A DNA stretch of 64,000 bases from Clostridiales bacterium (GCA_015056055.1 SVHC01000007.1:28367-92366), one strand, 5' to 3'. Counted from the first letter of the stretch, positions 42,138 to 51,589 are shown. Translations and numbers: made by a program. The notes: generated by a model from the sequence alone, not told the origin.

Positions 42138-42839
42138 ATGATTTACGTTATGAGCGACATTCACGGGGAATATGAAAAGTATCTTGCCATGCTGGAAAAG
42201 ATCCGGTTTTCACAGGAGGACACGATTTTTGTGCTCGGGGATGCAGTGGACCGGGGCAAAGAACCAATGAAGGTGCTCAAGGATATGGCCAGGCGCGAGA
42301 ATGTGTATTTCCTGAAGGGGAACCATGAAGGAATGGCGTCCTGCGTGCTTCGGCGGCTGAATGTGGAAATCACGGAGGAAAATGCCGAAGGGCATCTGGA
42401 CGGCGAAACCATGATGGCGATTATGGAATGGCTTTCCAACGGCGGCGGTACTACGATGAAGGAATTCCGTGCGCTTCCTCCGGAAGAAAAAGAGGATATT
42501 CTGGACTATATCGATGATGCGCCGCTTTATGAAATCGTGGACGTCGGGGAAAAAACATTCGTTCTGGTGCATGCGGGGCTTGGAAACTTTGCGCCCGGGA
42601 AGAAGCTTCGCGAGTATTCCTTTGACGAAATTGCCTGCATGCGCCCCGACTACGAAAGGCAGTATTTCGACGACCCGTCCATATATATCGTCTGCGGTCA
42701 TACCCCTACCCTTGCCGTGACCGGCAAGGCGGAAATCTACCATTCGCACAACAATATTTTGATCGATTGCGGCGCGGCATTTTCCGGAAGGCTGGCATGC
42801 CTGTGCCTGGATACGATGGAAGAATTTTATGTGGAATAA
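42138..42839 (+). CDS. Metallophosphoesterase, PP2A-like Ser/Thr phosphatase type
   Basis: A 233-residue cytoplasmic phosphatase. The motifs in order are SDIHG (6-10), GDAVDRG (about 34-40), GNHE (about 61-64), a His in VLVHAG and GHTPT: the complete two-metal set of bacterial diadenosine-tetraphosphatase/protein phosphatases. The start has AGGAGG. The substrate (phosphoprotein or dinucleotide) cannot be told. A perfect hairpin separates it from the convergent zinc-ribbon gene. Confidence 0.92.
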   Translation: MIYVMSDIHGEYEKYLAMLEKIRFSQEDTIFVLGDAVDRGKEPMKVLKDMARRENVYFLKGNHEGMASCVLRRLNVEITEENAEGHLDGETMMAIMEWLSNGGGTTMKEFRALPPEEKEDILDYIDDAPLYEIVDVGEKTFVLVHAGLGNFAPGKKLREYSFDEIACMRPDYERQYFDDPSIYIVCGHTPTLAVTGKAEIYHSHNNILIDCGAAFSGRLACLCLDTMEEFYVE

Positions 42840-42842
42840 ATT

Positions 42843-42872
42843 TGTGGCGGGGAAGCGTACTTCCCCGCCACA
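42843..42872. terminator. Bidirectional hairpin between convergent genes
   Basis: A perfect 13-base stem (TGTGGCGGGGAAG / CTTCCCCGCCACA) lies between two convergent stops. It is the same hairpin that closes family B repeats, here on its own. No long T run. Confidence 0.65.
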
Positions 42873-42878
42873 TGCGTA

Positions 42879-43331
42879 TTATGCCTGCTGACGGTCTTCC
42901 AGTTTTTCGAGTTTGCGCATCATGAATTCGTTCATGGAACGGTTGGCGGTGGAGTTCTGCACCATTTCGGCGAAGGAGCGCAGCGCAATGTACACGGTGA
43001 TGGTGAGGAACACGCCGGCGCACACAAGGCCGATATCGGGCAGCATGATGAGAAGCTGATCGAGGATGCCGTCGTAATTCACGCCCTTATCGGCGAAAAG
43101 CGCTTCTTTGCCGATGATCCAGCTCCATACAAGGCCGCCAAGGAGTACAAGAGTGGAAATAAAGCGGATGAATTTTGCCTTGCCGCTGGTCGGCTCGTAC
43201 CAGTATTCGCGGAAGACCGGCCGCGGGCGTTCCGGGCGGCGGTCGTTATCGGGCAGAAGCAGTTCACCGCAGCTTTCGCACCAGTTGGCGCAGGGGGAAT
43301 TTTTGTTCAGGCATTTGGGGCAGATGTTCAT
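42879..43331 (-). CDS. Zinc-ribbon membrane protein, function unknown
   Basis: A 150-residue protein. The N-terminal ribbon CPKC...CANWCESCG (Cys4, 7, 14/18, 21 region) is followed by two membrane helices (FISTLVLLGGLVWSWIIG and IGLVCAGVFLTITVYIALR) and a charged helical tail ending RKLEKLEDRQQA. I chose the start at 43331 because GGGAGG precedes it. Similar in plan, not sequence, to 7590-8120. Role unknown. Confidence 0.8.
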   Translation of the reverse strand: MNICPKCLNKNSPCANWCESCGELLLPDNDRRPERPRPVFREYWYEPTSGKAKFIRFISTLVLLGGLVWSWIIGKEALFADKGVNYDGILDQLLIMLPDIGLVCAGVFLTITVYIALRSFAEMVQNSTANRSMNEFMMRKLEKLEDRQQA

Positions 43332-43540
43332 GTGAGATACCTCCCGTTTTTCCGATTTGTGCCATAGCAGGCAACATGCTATATACTGCCCCGAATCTGG
43401 AAAATCATAACGGATCTGAAGAAATTTTGAAAACCTGAGCGGTTTTAAAAAATGTCGTTGCTTTAGTGTCACCCGAACGACAAATGTATGGAGGAAAAAC
43501 AAATCAGGTCTGAAATTCCTGTGAATTCGTGCGATATGCA

Positions 43541-43569
43541 TTGATTTTGATGCGGGAAAATGGTAGAAT
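43541..43569 (+). promoter_or_regulatory. Promoter of the solute-binding protein gene
   Basis: TTGATT (43541-43546) and TAGAAT (43564-43569) with a 17-base spacer. The rest of the 43332-43640 gap holds only a weak inverted repeat (TGTCGTT/AACGACA, about 43452-43482). Confidence 0.65.
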
Positions 43570-43640
43570 CCGATAAGCCCAAAGGAAAGGGTTTCAGGCA
43601 CGCGTGCATATGGAATAAAATTTGCAAGGAGAACAGAAAA

Positions 43641-45338
43641 ATGAAAAAGACACTTACTTTGATACTGGCTGCCGTTTTGGCATTCGGGGCTGTATCATCT
43701 GCTTGTGCGGACAGTGCAGCCATAGTGGACAACGACCCGTCTACTCTGGCGATTGCTACTGAGCCTGTTGAGTTGGATGTTCTGATCCGCGGCAATGTAC
43801 CGGACAATGAGCATGGAACAAAATGGTTCCTTGAGTTCTGCGAAAAGGAGCTGAATATCAAGCTCAATGCCGAATTCATTGATTCTTCCGTTATGACTGA
43901 AAAGCTCAACATCCTTATGGGTACCGATTCGATGCCTGATATGATCATGGCCTCCGCTACCGTTTGGGAAAACAATGTAATGGATTGGGGTTATAATGAT
44001 GGTCTGCTCCTCGCTATTGATGAATACGAGGAATACTGCCCGAATTATTGGAACGAGATCCGCAAACAGCCCGAACTGGTTGCTGCGACCACCACGCCGG
44101 ATGGTCATACCTACGGCTTTTCCAATATCCGCGTGGTAAATGAAGGTCAGTCTATGGGTATCCCTACCTATATCAACCGTCAGTGGCTGGAAAACCTTGG
44201 CCTTGAAATGCCCAACACGTTGGAAGACTTCTACAATGTACTGTGTGCATTCCGCGATCAGGATGCGAATGGCAACGGCGATCCCTCCGACGAAATCCCG
44301 TGGGCAGGCGTTAACAGCTCCGGCTATCCCGAATTTATGGTTGTTAAATGGGCGTACGGCATCAATGGCTATCGTACCGACGCGGTTGATACCTATACGC
44401 TGGAAGGTTACTGGGCTCCCTATCATCCGCGCTACAAGGAAGCTCTTGCGTTCATGAAGAAGCTGTATGACGAAGGTCTCCTCTACGAAGGTTACTTCTC
44501 TGCAACCCATGACCAGCTCCGCTCCGATATGCAGGCTTCCACCGAGTACGCGGTTGTAGGATTCTCTATCGATGACGGCCGCGGCAGCTGCACCGGCGAT
44601 AAGTCCCTGTGGTCCCAGTATGATGCCTGCAATCCGTTCGTAGTTGACGATACCATCGTACGCTCCACCTGGAAGGGCGCTCCGATCGATCTGTTCACAT
44701 GGACCATCAGCGCATCCACCGAATATCCCGAACTGTGCTGCGCGTTCTGTGATTTCTGGTATCAGCCCTATTGGGCCATCTGCTATGCTCAGGGTCCGGA
44801 ATACGGTACGGAGTATGACTACTGGGGAACCGGCTGGACGTGGGATGCTGAAACCCAGAGCTTCTCTTACCCGATCAAGGAAACCGATGAGGCCAAGGCC
44901 AATGTAGATGTTCGCGGCGTTTATAACTCCATCATGGACGGCGCATCCTTCGGCCTGGAGACCTCCACTGCATGCAAATACTACTTCGAAGGCTGGACCT
45001 ACGGCAAGGAGTGGGATGAAGAAGAACGGCGTTATCAGGCAACAGTGGCCAAAAACAACTATCCGTATGAAATGCCGCAGTACATCGGCGGCTACTGGAC
45101 GGATGAACAGCAGGAGATTTATGACACCTACGCCAATGCCTGCTCCACCTTTACACGTGCACAGGAAGCTCTGCTGATCTCCGGCGAACGTTCCTGGGAT
45201 GAATTCGACGCATATATGGAAGAGCTGACTGCGATGGGCGGCGAAGAAATGAATCAGCTGTACAAGGAGTACATGGAGATGGTTGTTGAAGTCAATGGTC
45301 TCGTATCTCCCGCTGCCGCAGCGGCTGCAGCCGAATAA
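43641..45338 (+). CDS. Orphan ABC transporter extracellular solute-binding protein (family 1)
   Basis: A 565-residue exported protein with signal peptide MKKTLTLILAAVLAFGAVSS and a mature start after ACA. It lacks a proper lipobox. The pattern SSVMTEKLNILMGTDSMPDM and the Trp/Tyr-rich core match large carbohydrate-type (LplA-like) binding proteins. No permease or ATPase gene lies beside it, so it must borrow a transporter elsewhere. The ATG follows AAGGAG, with a good promoter upstream and a terminator downstream, so it is a single-gene unit. The ligand is probably an oligosaccharide, by family only. Confidence 0.87.
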   Translation: MKKTLTLILAAVLAFGAVSSACADSAAIVDNDPSTLAIATEPVELDVLIRGNVPDNEHGTKWFLEFCEKELNIKLNAEFIDSSVMTEKLNILMGTDSMPDMIMASATVWENNVMDWGYNDGLLLAIDEYEEYCPNYWNEIRKQPELVAATTTPDGHTYGFSNIRVVNEGQSMGIPTYINRQWLENLGLEMPNTLEDFYNVLCAFRDQDANGNGDPSDEIPWAGVNSSGYPEFMVVKWAYGINGYRTDAVDTYTLEGYWAPYHPRYKEALAFMKKLYDEGLLYEGYFSATHDQLRSDMQASTEYAVVGFSIDDGRGSCTGDKSLWSQYDACNPFVVDDTIVRSTWKGAPIDLFTWTISASTEYPELCCAFCDFWYQPYWAICYAQGPEYGTEYDYWGTGWTWDAETQSFSYPIKETDEAKANVDVRGVYNSIMDGASFGLETSTACKYYFEGWTYGKEWDEEERRYQATVAKNNYPYEMPQYIGGYWTDEQQEIYDTYANACSTFTRAQEALLISGERSWDEFDAYMEELTAMGGEEMNQLYKEYMEMVVEVNGLVSPAAAAAAAE

Positions 45339-45419
45339 AAAACATACATTACCTGTATTACCGAAAAAATTCCGCCGGGCAATGCGAAACGCACCGCGCC
45401 CGACATCTAAAGGGGGTAG

Positions 45420-45462
45420 CCTCCTGCGCCGATTTCGGTCGGTGCGGGAGGTCTATTTTTTG
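45420..45462 (+). terminator. Terminator of the solute-binding protein gene
   Basis: CCTCCTGCGCCGA and TCGGTGCGGGAGG pair with a TTTCGG loop and are followed by TCTATTTTTT. Confidence 0.85.
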
Positions 45463-45536
45463 GAAACAAGAACAGCGAATGTTGCTGTGATATGCACTTG
45501 AGTAACGAAATTTTTACTTACCATTAAGGCGCAATG

Positions 45537-45545
45537 TGCTATAAT
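45537..45545 (+). promoter_or_regulatory. Probable extended -10 promoter of the second pot operon
   Basis: TGC-TATAAT lies 75 bases upstream of potA2. No good -35 is visible. The spacer contains a single CAATGT, half of the palindrome at the first pot operon. Confidence 0.45.
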
Positions 45546-45619
45546 GGAGGCAAATTCGGTGTATTATTTCCATATAAAGTAGTTTATATGCATGTGTTTT
45601 CATGGAGGAAAACGGATAA

Positions 45620-46684
45620 ATGGCACTTCTTGAAATTCAATCGCTGGTGAAGTCGTTTGACGGGCAGCCGGTTTTGCGCGATATTTCGCTGAGTGCGCAA
45701 AAAGGTGAATTTATCACGCTGCTCGGCCCTTCCGGCTGCGGAAAGACGACGACGCTGCGCATTATTGCGGGTCTTGAGCGGCCGGACAGCGGACGTGTGC
45801 TCTTGAACGGGCAGGATGTGACGGATTTGCCGCCGGACAAGCGCAACGTGAACACGGTATTCCAGAATTATGCCCTGTTTCCGCATATGAACGTGGAAAA
45901 AAACATTTCCTACGGTCTGCGCGTGCGCGGCGCGAAGAAAAAGGACTGGCAGGACTGCGTTGCCGAAATGCTGAAGCTGGTGCAGCTGGAGGGCTATGAA
46001 AAGCGCATGCCGGCAAAACTTTCCGGCGGTCAAAGGCAGCGCGTGGCGATTGCGCGCGCGGTTGTGCTGAATCCGGATGCGCTGCTGTTGGATGAGCCTC
46101 TTGGCGCATTGGATTTGCAGCTGCGCAGGCAGATGCAGCGCGAGCTGAAAATTATTCAGCAGCGAATCGGCATCACCTTTATTTACATCACGCACGACCA
46201 GGAAGAGGCGCTGAACATGTCCGACCGGATTGCCGTTATGCGCGACGGACGATTTGAACAGGTCGGAACGCCGGAAGAAATCTATGAAAAACCCCAGACG
46301 CGGTTTGTGGCCGGATTTATCGGGCAGACGAACCTGCTGGACGGCGAAGTGATTTCCGTTGACGGCAGCATGGCGAAGGTTTCCGTCGGCGGCGAATGCG
46401 TTCTTTCCGCCGTGGGCGGCTATATGCCCCGCGCGGGTGAAAAGGCGTCCGTATGTGTGCGTGCGGAGCGCGTGCATCTTTCGAAGGAAAAGACGGCTTT
46501 CTCGCTTACGGGCATTGTTACCGACAGGCGCTATGCGGGCGGCGTTATGCGAATTACGATTGAGGCCGCCGGGCAGACGATTTTTGCGCAGACGGAGAAC
46601 GCGGGCGCGTTCGCACCGGGCGACACGGCATATATTTCCTGGGATGCAAATGCATCGGCCATTGTGCCGCAGGAGGGCGCATGA
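45620..46684 (+). CDS. potA: Polyamine ABC transporter ATPase PotA (system 2)
   Basis: A 354-residue ATPase: Walker [11 protein letters not shown] (about 36-44), Q-loop [12 protein letters not shown], signature LSGGQRQR (about 134-141), Walker [13 protein letters not shown] and switch His in [15 protein letters not shown]-like C-terminal domain follows. It lacks the basic insertion of the system 1 PotA. It overlaps potB2 by 4 bases (ATGA). It is the first gene of the potABCD operon 45620-49366, which has no regulator gene attached. Confidence 0.95.
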   Translation: MALLEIQSLVKSFDGQPVLRDISLSAQKGEFITLLGPSGCGKTTTLRIIAGLERPDSGRVLLNGQDVTDLPPDKRNVNTVFQNYALFPHMNVEKNISYGLRVRGAKKKDWQDCVAEMLKLVQLEGYEKRMPAKLSGGQRQRVAIARAVVLNPDALLLDEPLGALDLQLRRQMQRELKIIQQRIGITFIYITHDQEEALNMSDRIAVMRDGRFEQVGTPEEIYEKPQTRFVAGFIGQTNLLDGEVISVDGSMAKVSVGGECVLSAVGGYMPRAGEKASVCVRAERVHLSKEKTAFSLTGIVTDRRYAGGVMRITIEAAGQTIFAQTENAGAFAPGDTAYISWDANASAIVPQEGA

Positions 46685-47538
46685 AGGCCCGCCGCTCAGG
46701 GGGCAGGCTGATGACGCTGCCGATTCTTGTATGGATGACGCTGTTTGTCGGCGCTGCGCTGATTTACGTTGTGATTCTGAGCTTCCTCACCCGCACGCCG
46801 GAGGGTTTCGGCGTGACAAATGCGTTCACATTGGACAATTACAGGAAGCTGCTTGACCCCAAATATCTGAAGGTTTTGTGGCAAAGCGTGCGGCTTGCGA
46901 TTCATACCACGCTGATCTGTGTATTAATAGGATATCCGTTCGGCTATTTCATGGCGCGGACAAAGGGCGCGTGGCGCGGCATACTGATGCTGCTTGTGAT
47001 CGTTCCTTTCTGGACAAACGCGCTGGTTCGAATCTACGGATGGCGAATTCTTTTGATGGCGAACGGCCCGATCAATGAATTCCTGAAAGCCATCGGCCTG
47101 ATCGAGCAGCCGCTGAAACTGCTCAACACCTACGGCGCGGTGCTGCTCGGCATGGTATACGCGCTGATACCGTTTATGATTCTTTCGACCTATGCGTCGG
47201 CGGAAAAGATGGACTGGTCGCTTGTGGAAGCCGGGCGCGACCTGGGCGCAGGTGCGGCGCGCGTGTTTTTCACGGTGACGGTGCCGCAGACGCTGCCGGG
47301 ACTTTTGTCCGGATGCGTGCTGGTTTTCGTGCCGTCGGTGGGACTGTTTTTCATCAGCGATCTTCTGGGCGGTGCGACGGAGGCACTTGCGGGTTCCCTG
47401 ATTCGCGATCAGCTGCTCAAAAGCCGCGATATGCCCTTTGCAGCGGCGCTTTCGGTGGTGCTGCTCGCGCTGACGTGCGTCATATTGCTTCTGTATTCCC
47501 GCGCGGGCGGAAAGAGCAGCAATCTGTCGCTGTTCTAG
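46681..47538 (+). CDS. potB: Polyamine ABC transporter permease PotB (system 2)
   Basis: A 285-residue inner-membrane permease. It starts MKARRSGGRLMTLPILVWMTL with six hydrophobic helices and the EAA-type loop EAGRDLGAGAARVFFTVTVP. The start overlaps potA2, giving translational coupling. It is expected to pair with the next gene to form the channel. Confidence 0.92.
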   Translation: MKARRSGGRLMTLPILVWMTLFVGAALIYVVILSFLTRTPEGFGVTNAFTLDNYRKLLDPKYLKVLWQSVRLAIHTTLICVLIGYPFGYFMARTKGAWRGILMLLVIVPFWTNALVRIYGWRILLMANGPINEFLKAIGLIEQPLKLLNTYGAVLLGMVYALIPFMILSTYASAEKMDWSLVEAGRDLGAGAARVFFTVTVPQTLPGLLSGCVLVFVPSVGLFFISDLLGGATEALAGSLIRDQLLKSRDMPFAAALSVVLLALTCVILLLYSRAGGKSSNLSLF

Positions 47539-47548
47539 GAGGTGCACC

Positions 47549-48325
47549 ATGCGCAAAAACCGATTTGCTCCCGTGTATCTCACGCTGGTTTTGATCCTTC
47601 TGTATCTGCCGATTCTGGTGGTTGTGCTGTACTCCTTTAATGCGAATACCAGCCGGTTTACCTTTGAATTCACCGGATTTTCGATGCAGCACTATGAAGG
47701 ACTGCTGAAAGACACGCGTGGTCTTCTGGCGGCGCTTGGAAGCAGCCTGAAGCTGGCGCTTTATTCCCTGTCGCTTTCCGTTGTGATCGGAACGCTCGGC
47801 GCGGTCGGCATGGCAAAGCGTGCCTTCCGGCTGAAGAATGCGGCGGAAACCATGATTTCGCTGCCGATTATGATTCCGGAAATCGTGCTGGGTATGGCGT
47901 TTTTGGCGGTGTTCACGTTTGCGGATCTGCCGATGGGAATGCCGACGCTGGTAATCGCGCACACGACTTTCTGCGTGCCGTACATCTTCATTCTGGTGAA
48001 GGGGCGGCTTGCGGGCATGGACCCGGCACTTCTGGAGGCTGCGCGCGACCTCGGCGCAAATGAAAGAAGAGCATTTTTCGACATTACGCTGCCTTTGATC
48101 ACGCCCGGCATTGTATCCGGCGCACTGCTCGCATTCGCAATGAGCATGGATGATTTTGTGATCAGCTTCTTTGTGACGGGCGCGACCACCACTACCCTGC
48201 CCATCAAGGTGTATTCCTCTGTGAAGATGGGCGTATCCCCTCAGGTAAACGCGCTGTGCACGCTGACGCTTGTGGCTGTGGCTGTGCTTGCGGCGTTGAG
48301 CAATATGATAAAAAGGAGGACCTGA
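47549..48325 (+). CDS. potC: Polyamine ABC transporter permease PotC (system 2)
   Basis: A 258-residue permease (MRKNRFAPVYLTLVLILLYL). It has the coupling loop EAARDLGANERRAFFDITLP and the FAMSMDDFVISFFVTG segment also seen in system 1 PotC (FTMSLDDFVVSYFTSN). An AGGAGG site precedes the ATG, 10 bases after potB2. Confidence 0.93.
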   Translation: MRKNRFAPVYLTLVLILLYLPILVVVLYSFNANTSRFTFEFTGFSMQHYEGLLKDTRGLLAALGSSLKLALYSLSLSVVIGTLGAVGMAKRAFRLKNAAETMISLPIMIPEIVLGMAFLAVFTFADLPMGMPTLVIAHTTFCVPYIFILVKGRLAGMDPALLEAARDLGANERRAFFDITLPLITPGIVSGALLAFAMSMDDFVISFFVTGATTTTLPIKVYSSVKMGVSPQVNALCTLTLVAVAVLAALSNMIKRRT

Positions 48326-48328
48326 TTT

Positions 48329-49366
48329 ATGAAACGCATTCTGTCCCTTGTACTTGTGCTGATGCTCTGCCTCCCCCTTGTTTCCGCCATGGCTGAGGAG
48401 GAAAAGGTGCTGAACATCTTCACCTGGGAATATTACATTGACGATGAAACCCTCGCCAACTTCACCGCCGAAACCGGCATTCAGATCAACTATGCCACCT
48501 TCGCCAGCAATGAGGAAATGCTGATGAAGCTGCAGGCGAACGGCGCAACGGAGTATGACATTATCCTTGCCAGCGACTATATCCTGTCCATGGCACACAA
48601 GGAAGGATTGCTCCTGCCCCTTGATCGTGAAAAGCTGACCGGTTGGGATAACCTGAATCCCTACTACCTGAATCAGTATTTCGATCCGGAAAACGTGTAC
48701 ACCATGCCCTATGCGGCAGGCGTTCCGGGCATTATCTACGACCCGAGCCGCGTATCCTTTGAGATCACCTCTTTCGCAGACCTCTGGAATGAGGAATTCA
48801 CGGATAACCTGTGCCTCCTGGACGATGCCCGCGTTATGATTGGCGCGGTGCTCAAGACGCTTGGCTATTCCTACAACACCACCGATGAAGCGCAGCTTGC
48901 CGAGGCAAAGGCAAAGCTCATGGAGCTGCGCAAGAATGTGCGCGTGCTGGATTATGACACGGCATACATGCACGTGCTGTCCGGCGAGGTTATGGCTGCA
49001 TACGTGTTCACTCCCTATGCAGTTATCGCTGAGATGGAAAATCCGGGCATCAAGTGCGTATTCCCGAAGGAAGGCATCGGATTCGGTATCGATTCCCTTG
49101 CAATTCCCGCAAATGCGCCCCATCCGGAAAATGCCCATCTGCTGCTTGACTTCCTGCTTCGTCCCGAGGTTGCGGCTCACGTTGCCGAGTGCCAGTGGTA
49201 CGCCAACCCCAACCTCGCCGCAGATGAGCTGATCAGCGATGAATTCAAGGCATACGCAGCACTCAATGTGCCGGAAGAACTGCTTGCCACCAAGGAGTTC
49301 GTTCAGGATGTCGGCGAGTTCGAAAGCGTATTCCAGGATATGTGGCTGGAGTTCAAGCTTCAGTAA
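48329..49366 (+). CDS. potD: Spermidine/putrescine-binding protein (PotD-like, system 2)
   Basis: A 345-residue binding protein. The signal peptide MKRILSLVLVLMLCLPLVSAMA has no usable lipobox at its end; the only Cys (14) is within the hydrophobic core. So, unlike the system 1 protein, it may be released or held by another means. The mature start LNIFTWEYYIDDETLANF and LASDYILSM are family-typical. It is last in the operon, 3 bases after potC2, with a strong terminator behind it. Confidence 0.9.
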   Translation: MKRILSLVLVLMLCLPLVSAMAEEEKVLNIFTWEYYIDDETLANFTAETGIQINYATFASNEEMLMKLQANGATEYDIILASDYILSMAHKEGLLLPLDREKLTGWDNLNPYYLNQYFDPENVYTMPYAAGVPGIIYDPSRVSFEITSFADLWNEEFTDNLCLLDDARVMIGAVLKTLGYSYNTTDEAQLAEAKAKLMELRKNVRVLDYDTAYMHVLSGEVMAAYVFTPYAVIAEMENPGIKCVFPKEGIGFGIDSLAIPANAPHPENAHLLLDFLLRPEVAAHVAECQWYANPNLAADELISDEFKAYAALNVPEELLATKEFVQDVGEFESVFQDMWLEFKLQ

Positions 49367-49377
49367 GAAAATGTTTT

Positions 49378-49416
49378 CAAGACCACTCCTTACATATGCG
49401 TAAGGAGTGGTCTTTT
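49378..49416 (+). terminator. Terminator of the second pot operon
   Basis: A perfect 15-base stem (AAGACCACTCCTTAC / GTAAGGAGTGGTCTT) with a 6-base loop and a short T run. Confidence 0.9.
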
Positions 49417-49553
49417 GTGGCAGAAAAAATAATGGCAAAATCTTGAAACTCCTGTAAATGTGTAGTATAATGGCTGCATGCTCGATGACAATGCAAATTT
49501 CCATCAGGCATGCAAAAAGAACGATGCAGCACGTGAAGGAGAGAGTATTCACA

Positions 49554-50081
49554 ATGGATGCGAAGAGTACAGTTAAGAAATTCATCAGCCCCAATTTCGT
49601 TTTGGCGCTCGTTTTGCTTATTCCGCCGCTGACGATCTTTGGCCTGTTTGCGTTATTGGCCTTGATAGCTCCGGCAGTCAGAGCAAAAAAAACCGTTGCC
49701 AGGCTGGAAGCGGGCGGTGAACTGATAAAGGTCGCAAACGAGATGATGTCCGCAAGTGCAAAGCATATGATCAAGGGCAACGTCATTCTGACGGATAACT
49801 ATGTGATCTGCAAGAACACCGGTTACATCTTCAGGTATGATGAAATCCGTTGGGTTTACAGGCACAGATTTACGCAGAGCGTCCTGTTTATCCCGATCAA
49901 GGTTACGGATTCCCTTTACCTGGCTACGCAGAGCATGTCCGCCCGCGGTGTTGCTTCCATGGGTAAGGACAAAAATGAAGAAATCAAGGCTGCTATCCTG
50001 GAAATCTACAGCCACAATAACAATTGCCTGGTCGGCTATACCGACGAAAATAAAGCACGGTATAGAGCATTGGCGAAGTAA
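49554..50081 (+). CDS. Small membrane protein, function unknown
   Basis: A 175-residue protein. One strong hydrophobic stretch (FVLALVLLIPPLTIFGLFAL ... LALIAPAV, about 14-40) probably forms a helical hairpin. A soluble alpha/beta domain follows (GNVILTDNYVICKNTGYIFR, YDEIRWVYRHR), resembling PH-like/YcxB-type membrane proteins. I do not recognise the exact family. The ATG at 49554 follows AAGGAG. Monocistronic with a terminator. Confidence 0.75.
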   Translation: MDAKSTVKKFISPNFVLALVLLIPPLTIFGLFALLALIAPAVRAKKTVARLEAGGELIKVANEMMSASAKHMIKGNVILTDNYVICKNTGYIFRYDEIRWVYRHRFTQSVLFIPIKVTDSLYLATQSMSARGVASMGKDKNEEIKAAILEIYSHNNNCLVGYTDENKARYRALAK

Positions 50082-50083
50082 TG

Positions 50084-50123
50084 AAAATCCCCTGCAGGAT
50101 CAAATCTTGCAGGGGATTTTTTA
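50084..50123. terminator. Bidirectional terminator
   Basis: AAAATCCCCTGCAGGAT and ATCTTGCAGGGGATTTTTT pair across a 3-base loop, between convergent genes, with A and T runs on both sides. Confidence 0.9.
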
Positions 50124-50354
50124 TACGGCAGAGGCTGTGACCAGAATTGCATCGACGGGCACGGCAAAAATGGCTGCGAGAACTACGAGATTATCTACTG
50201 TGGGCAAGGATTCGCCGTTCTGCCACTTGTAGATGGTTTGAGGCGTGGCAAATCCCATCATATTCTGCAGCTGCTTAACGGTGATGCCGCGCTGCGTGCG
50301 GAGTAATGTGATGTTCCGGCCGGTCTGCTGCATATTGATAACAGGAAAGTTCAT
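50121..50354 (-). CDS. Short XRE-family helix-turn-helix protein
   Basis: A 77-residue DNA-binding protein that is almost only an HTH: LRTQRGITVKQLQNMMGFAT followed by IYKWQNGESLPTVDNLVVLA. AAAGGAG precedes the ATG. It lies downstream of rtcB (36 bases) on the same strand, so co-transcription is possible. Target unknown. Confidence 0.88.
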   Translation of the reverse strand: MNFPVINMQQTGRNITLLRTQRGITVKQLQNMMGFATPQTIYKWQNGESLPTVDNLVVLAAIFAVPVDAILVTASAV

Positions 50355-50389
50355 GTATGTCTCCTTTCCGGCGACCGACCGGGTACTGC

Positions 50390-51589
50390 TTAGTCGGCTG
50401 CCTTGAAATTATAGATGGGCTTCATAATATCAACGATGTCTACGGAATCCTGAATGAAGCCGATGATGTCCTCAAGCGATTTATAGGCCATTGGCGCTTC
50501 ATCAAGTGTAGCGGCATTGATGGAGGTCGTGTAGATACCCTCCATGGATTGGGCATATGCTTCCATATCCAGAGTGCGGCGTGCAGTAGTTCTGGACATC
50601 AGCCGGCCTGCACCATGCGGCGCAGAGTAGTTCCAGTCGGGATTGCCGCGACCGATGGCAAGGATGGATCCATCGCGCATGTTGATGGGAATGAGTACTT
50701 TTTCGCCCTTGTGCGCGGCGATGGCACCTTTGCGCAGGATCATCTCCTGCGTGTCAATGTAGTTGTGAATCGTGTGAAAGCCTTCGCTGCCGGTCAGGCC
50801 GGAACGTGAGAGCAGAATCTCTGCGATAAGCTCGCGATTGCGGCGGGCAAATTGCTGGCATATTTCCACATCATGGAGATAGTCTTCCAGATATTCGCCG
50901 TACAAATAGCACAGATCTTCCGGGATTGTAAGAGGCTTGCCTGCCCAGTGCAGATCTTTGAGTGCCTTTTGAATTTCCTTGCGGCGACCTGCAGCTTTGT
51001 ATTCTGCAATCAAAGTATCGTGCTTTTTAAAATATTCTTCGCGTCCCTGATTCAGTTCCACTGCAAGGCGCTGATAGAGTTCTGCCACCTGCTTTCCAAG
51101 ATTGCGGCTTCCGGTGTGAATGACAAGATACAGTGTGCCATCTGCTGCGCGGTCAATTTCGATAAAGTGATTGCCACCGCCCAGTGTTCCCAAAGAGCGC
51201 TGAAGGCGGCTGGTGTTCTTCAGGGAACGGAAGCAACGAAGCGACTCCAGATCAAAGGATTCGTGCCTCACTTCCCACACATTCATACCTGACGGGACAT
51301 AATGTGCGGCTTCATCAAAGCGGGCGAAGTCGATCTCGCGCTCGCTGAGCTTGATGGTATACATGCCGCAGCCGATATCTACACCGACTATATTGGGCAC
51401 CACTTTGTCGCGCACAGTCATGGTTGTACCGATGGTGCACCCTTTTCCGGAATGGACATCGGGCATGATTCGAATCCGGCTGCCCTCGGTAAATGCATGG
51501 TCACACATGCGGCGAATCTGATCGATCGCTTCCTGCTCAATAATGTTTGCATATGCAATGGCCGAAGCAAACTTTCCTTGAATAATCAT
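50390..51589 (-). CDS. rtcB: RNA-splicing ligase RtcB
   Basis: A 399-residue RNA ligase that joins 2',3'-cyclic-phosphate (or 3'-phosphate) ends to 5'-OH ends using GTP and Mn2+. Metal and guanylate motifs are intact: DVHSGKGCTIG, GVDIGCGM (Asp and Cys ligands), GTLGGGNHFIE, HTGSRNLG and SAPHGAGR with the His that accepts GMP. It is of the shorter, roughly 400-residue bacterial type. The ATG at 51589 follows AGGAGG. No RtcA or RtcR gene is next to it; a short HTH gene follows. The leader contains a possible small ORF. Confidence 0.95.
   Translation of the reverse strand: MIIQGKFASAIAYANIIEQEAIDQIRRMCDHAFTEGSRIRIMPDVHSGKGCTIGTTMTVRDKVVPNIVGVDIGCGMYTIKLSEREIDFARFDEAAHYVPSGMNVWEVRHESFDLESLRCFRSLKNTSRLQRSLGTLGGGNHFIEIDRAADGTLYLVIHTGSRNLGKQVAELYQRLAVELNQGREEYFKKHDTLIAEYKAAGRRKEIQKALKDLHWAGKPLTIPEDLCYLYGEYLEDYLHDVEICQQFARRNRELIAEILLSRSGLTGSEGFHTIHNYIDTQEMILRKGAIAAHKGEKVLIPINMRDGSILAIGRGNPDWNYSAPHGAGRLMSRTTARRTLDMEAYAQSMEGIYTTSINAATLDEAPMAYKSLEDIIGFIQDSVDIVDIMKPIYNFKAAD

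Noticed and set aside
43452-43482. Operator palindrome between the zinc-ribbon and solute-binding protein genes
   Set aside because: Seven-base arms with a long spacer and no link to a promoter box; could be chance.
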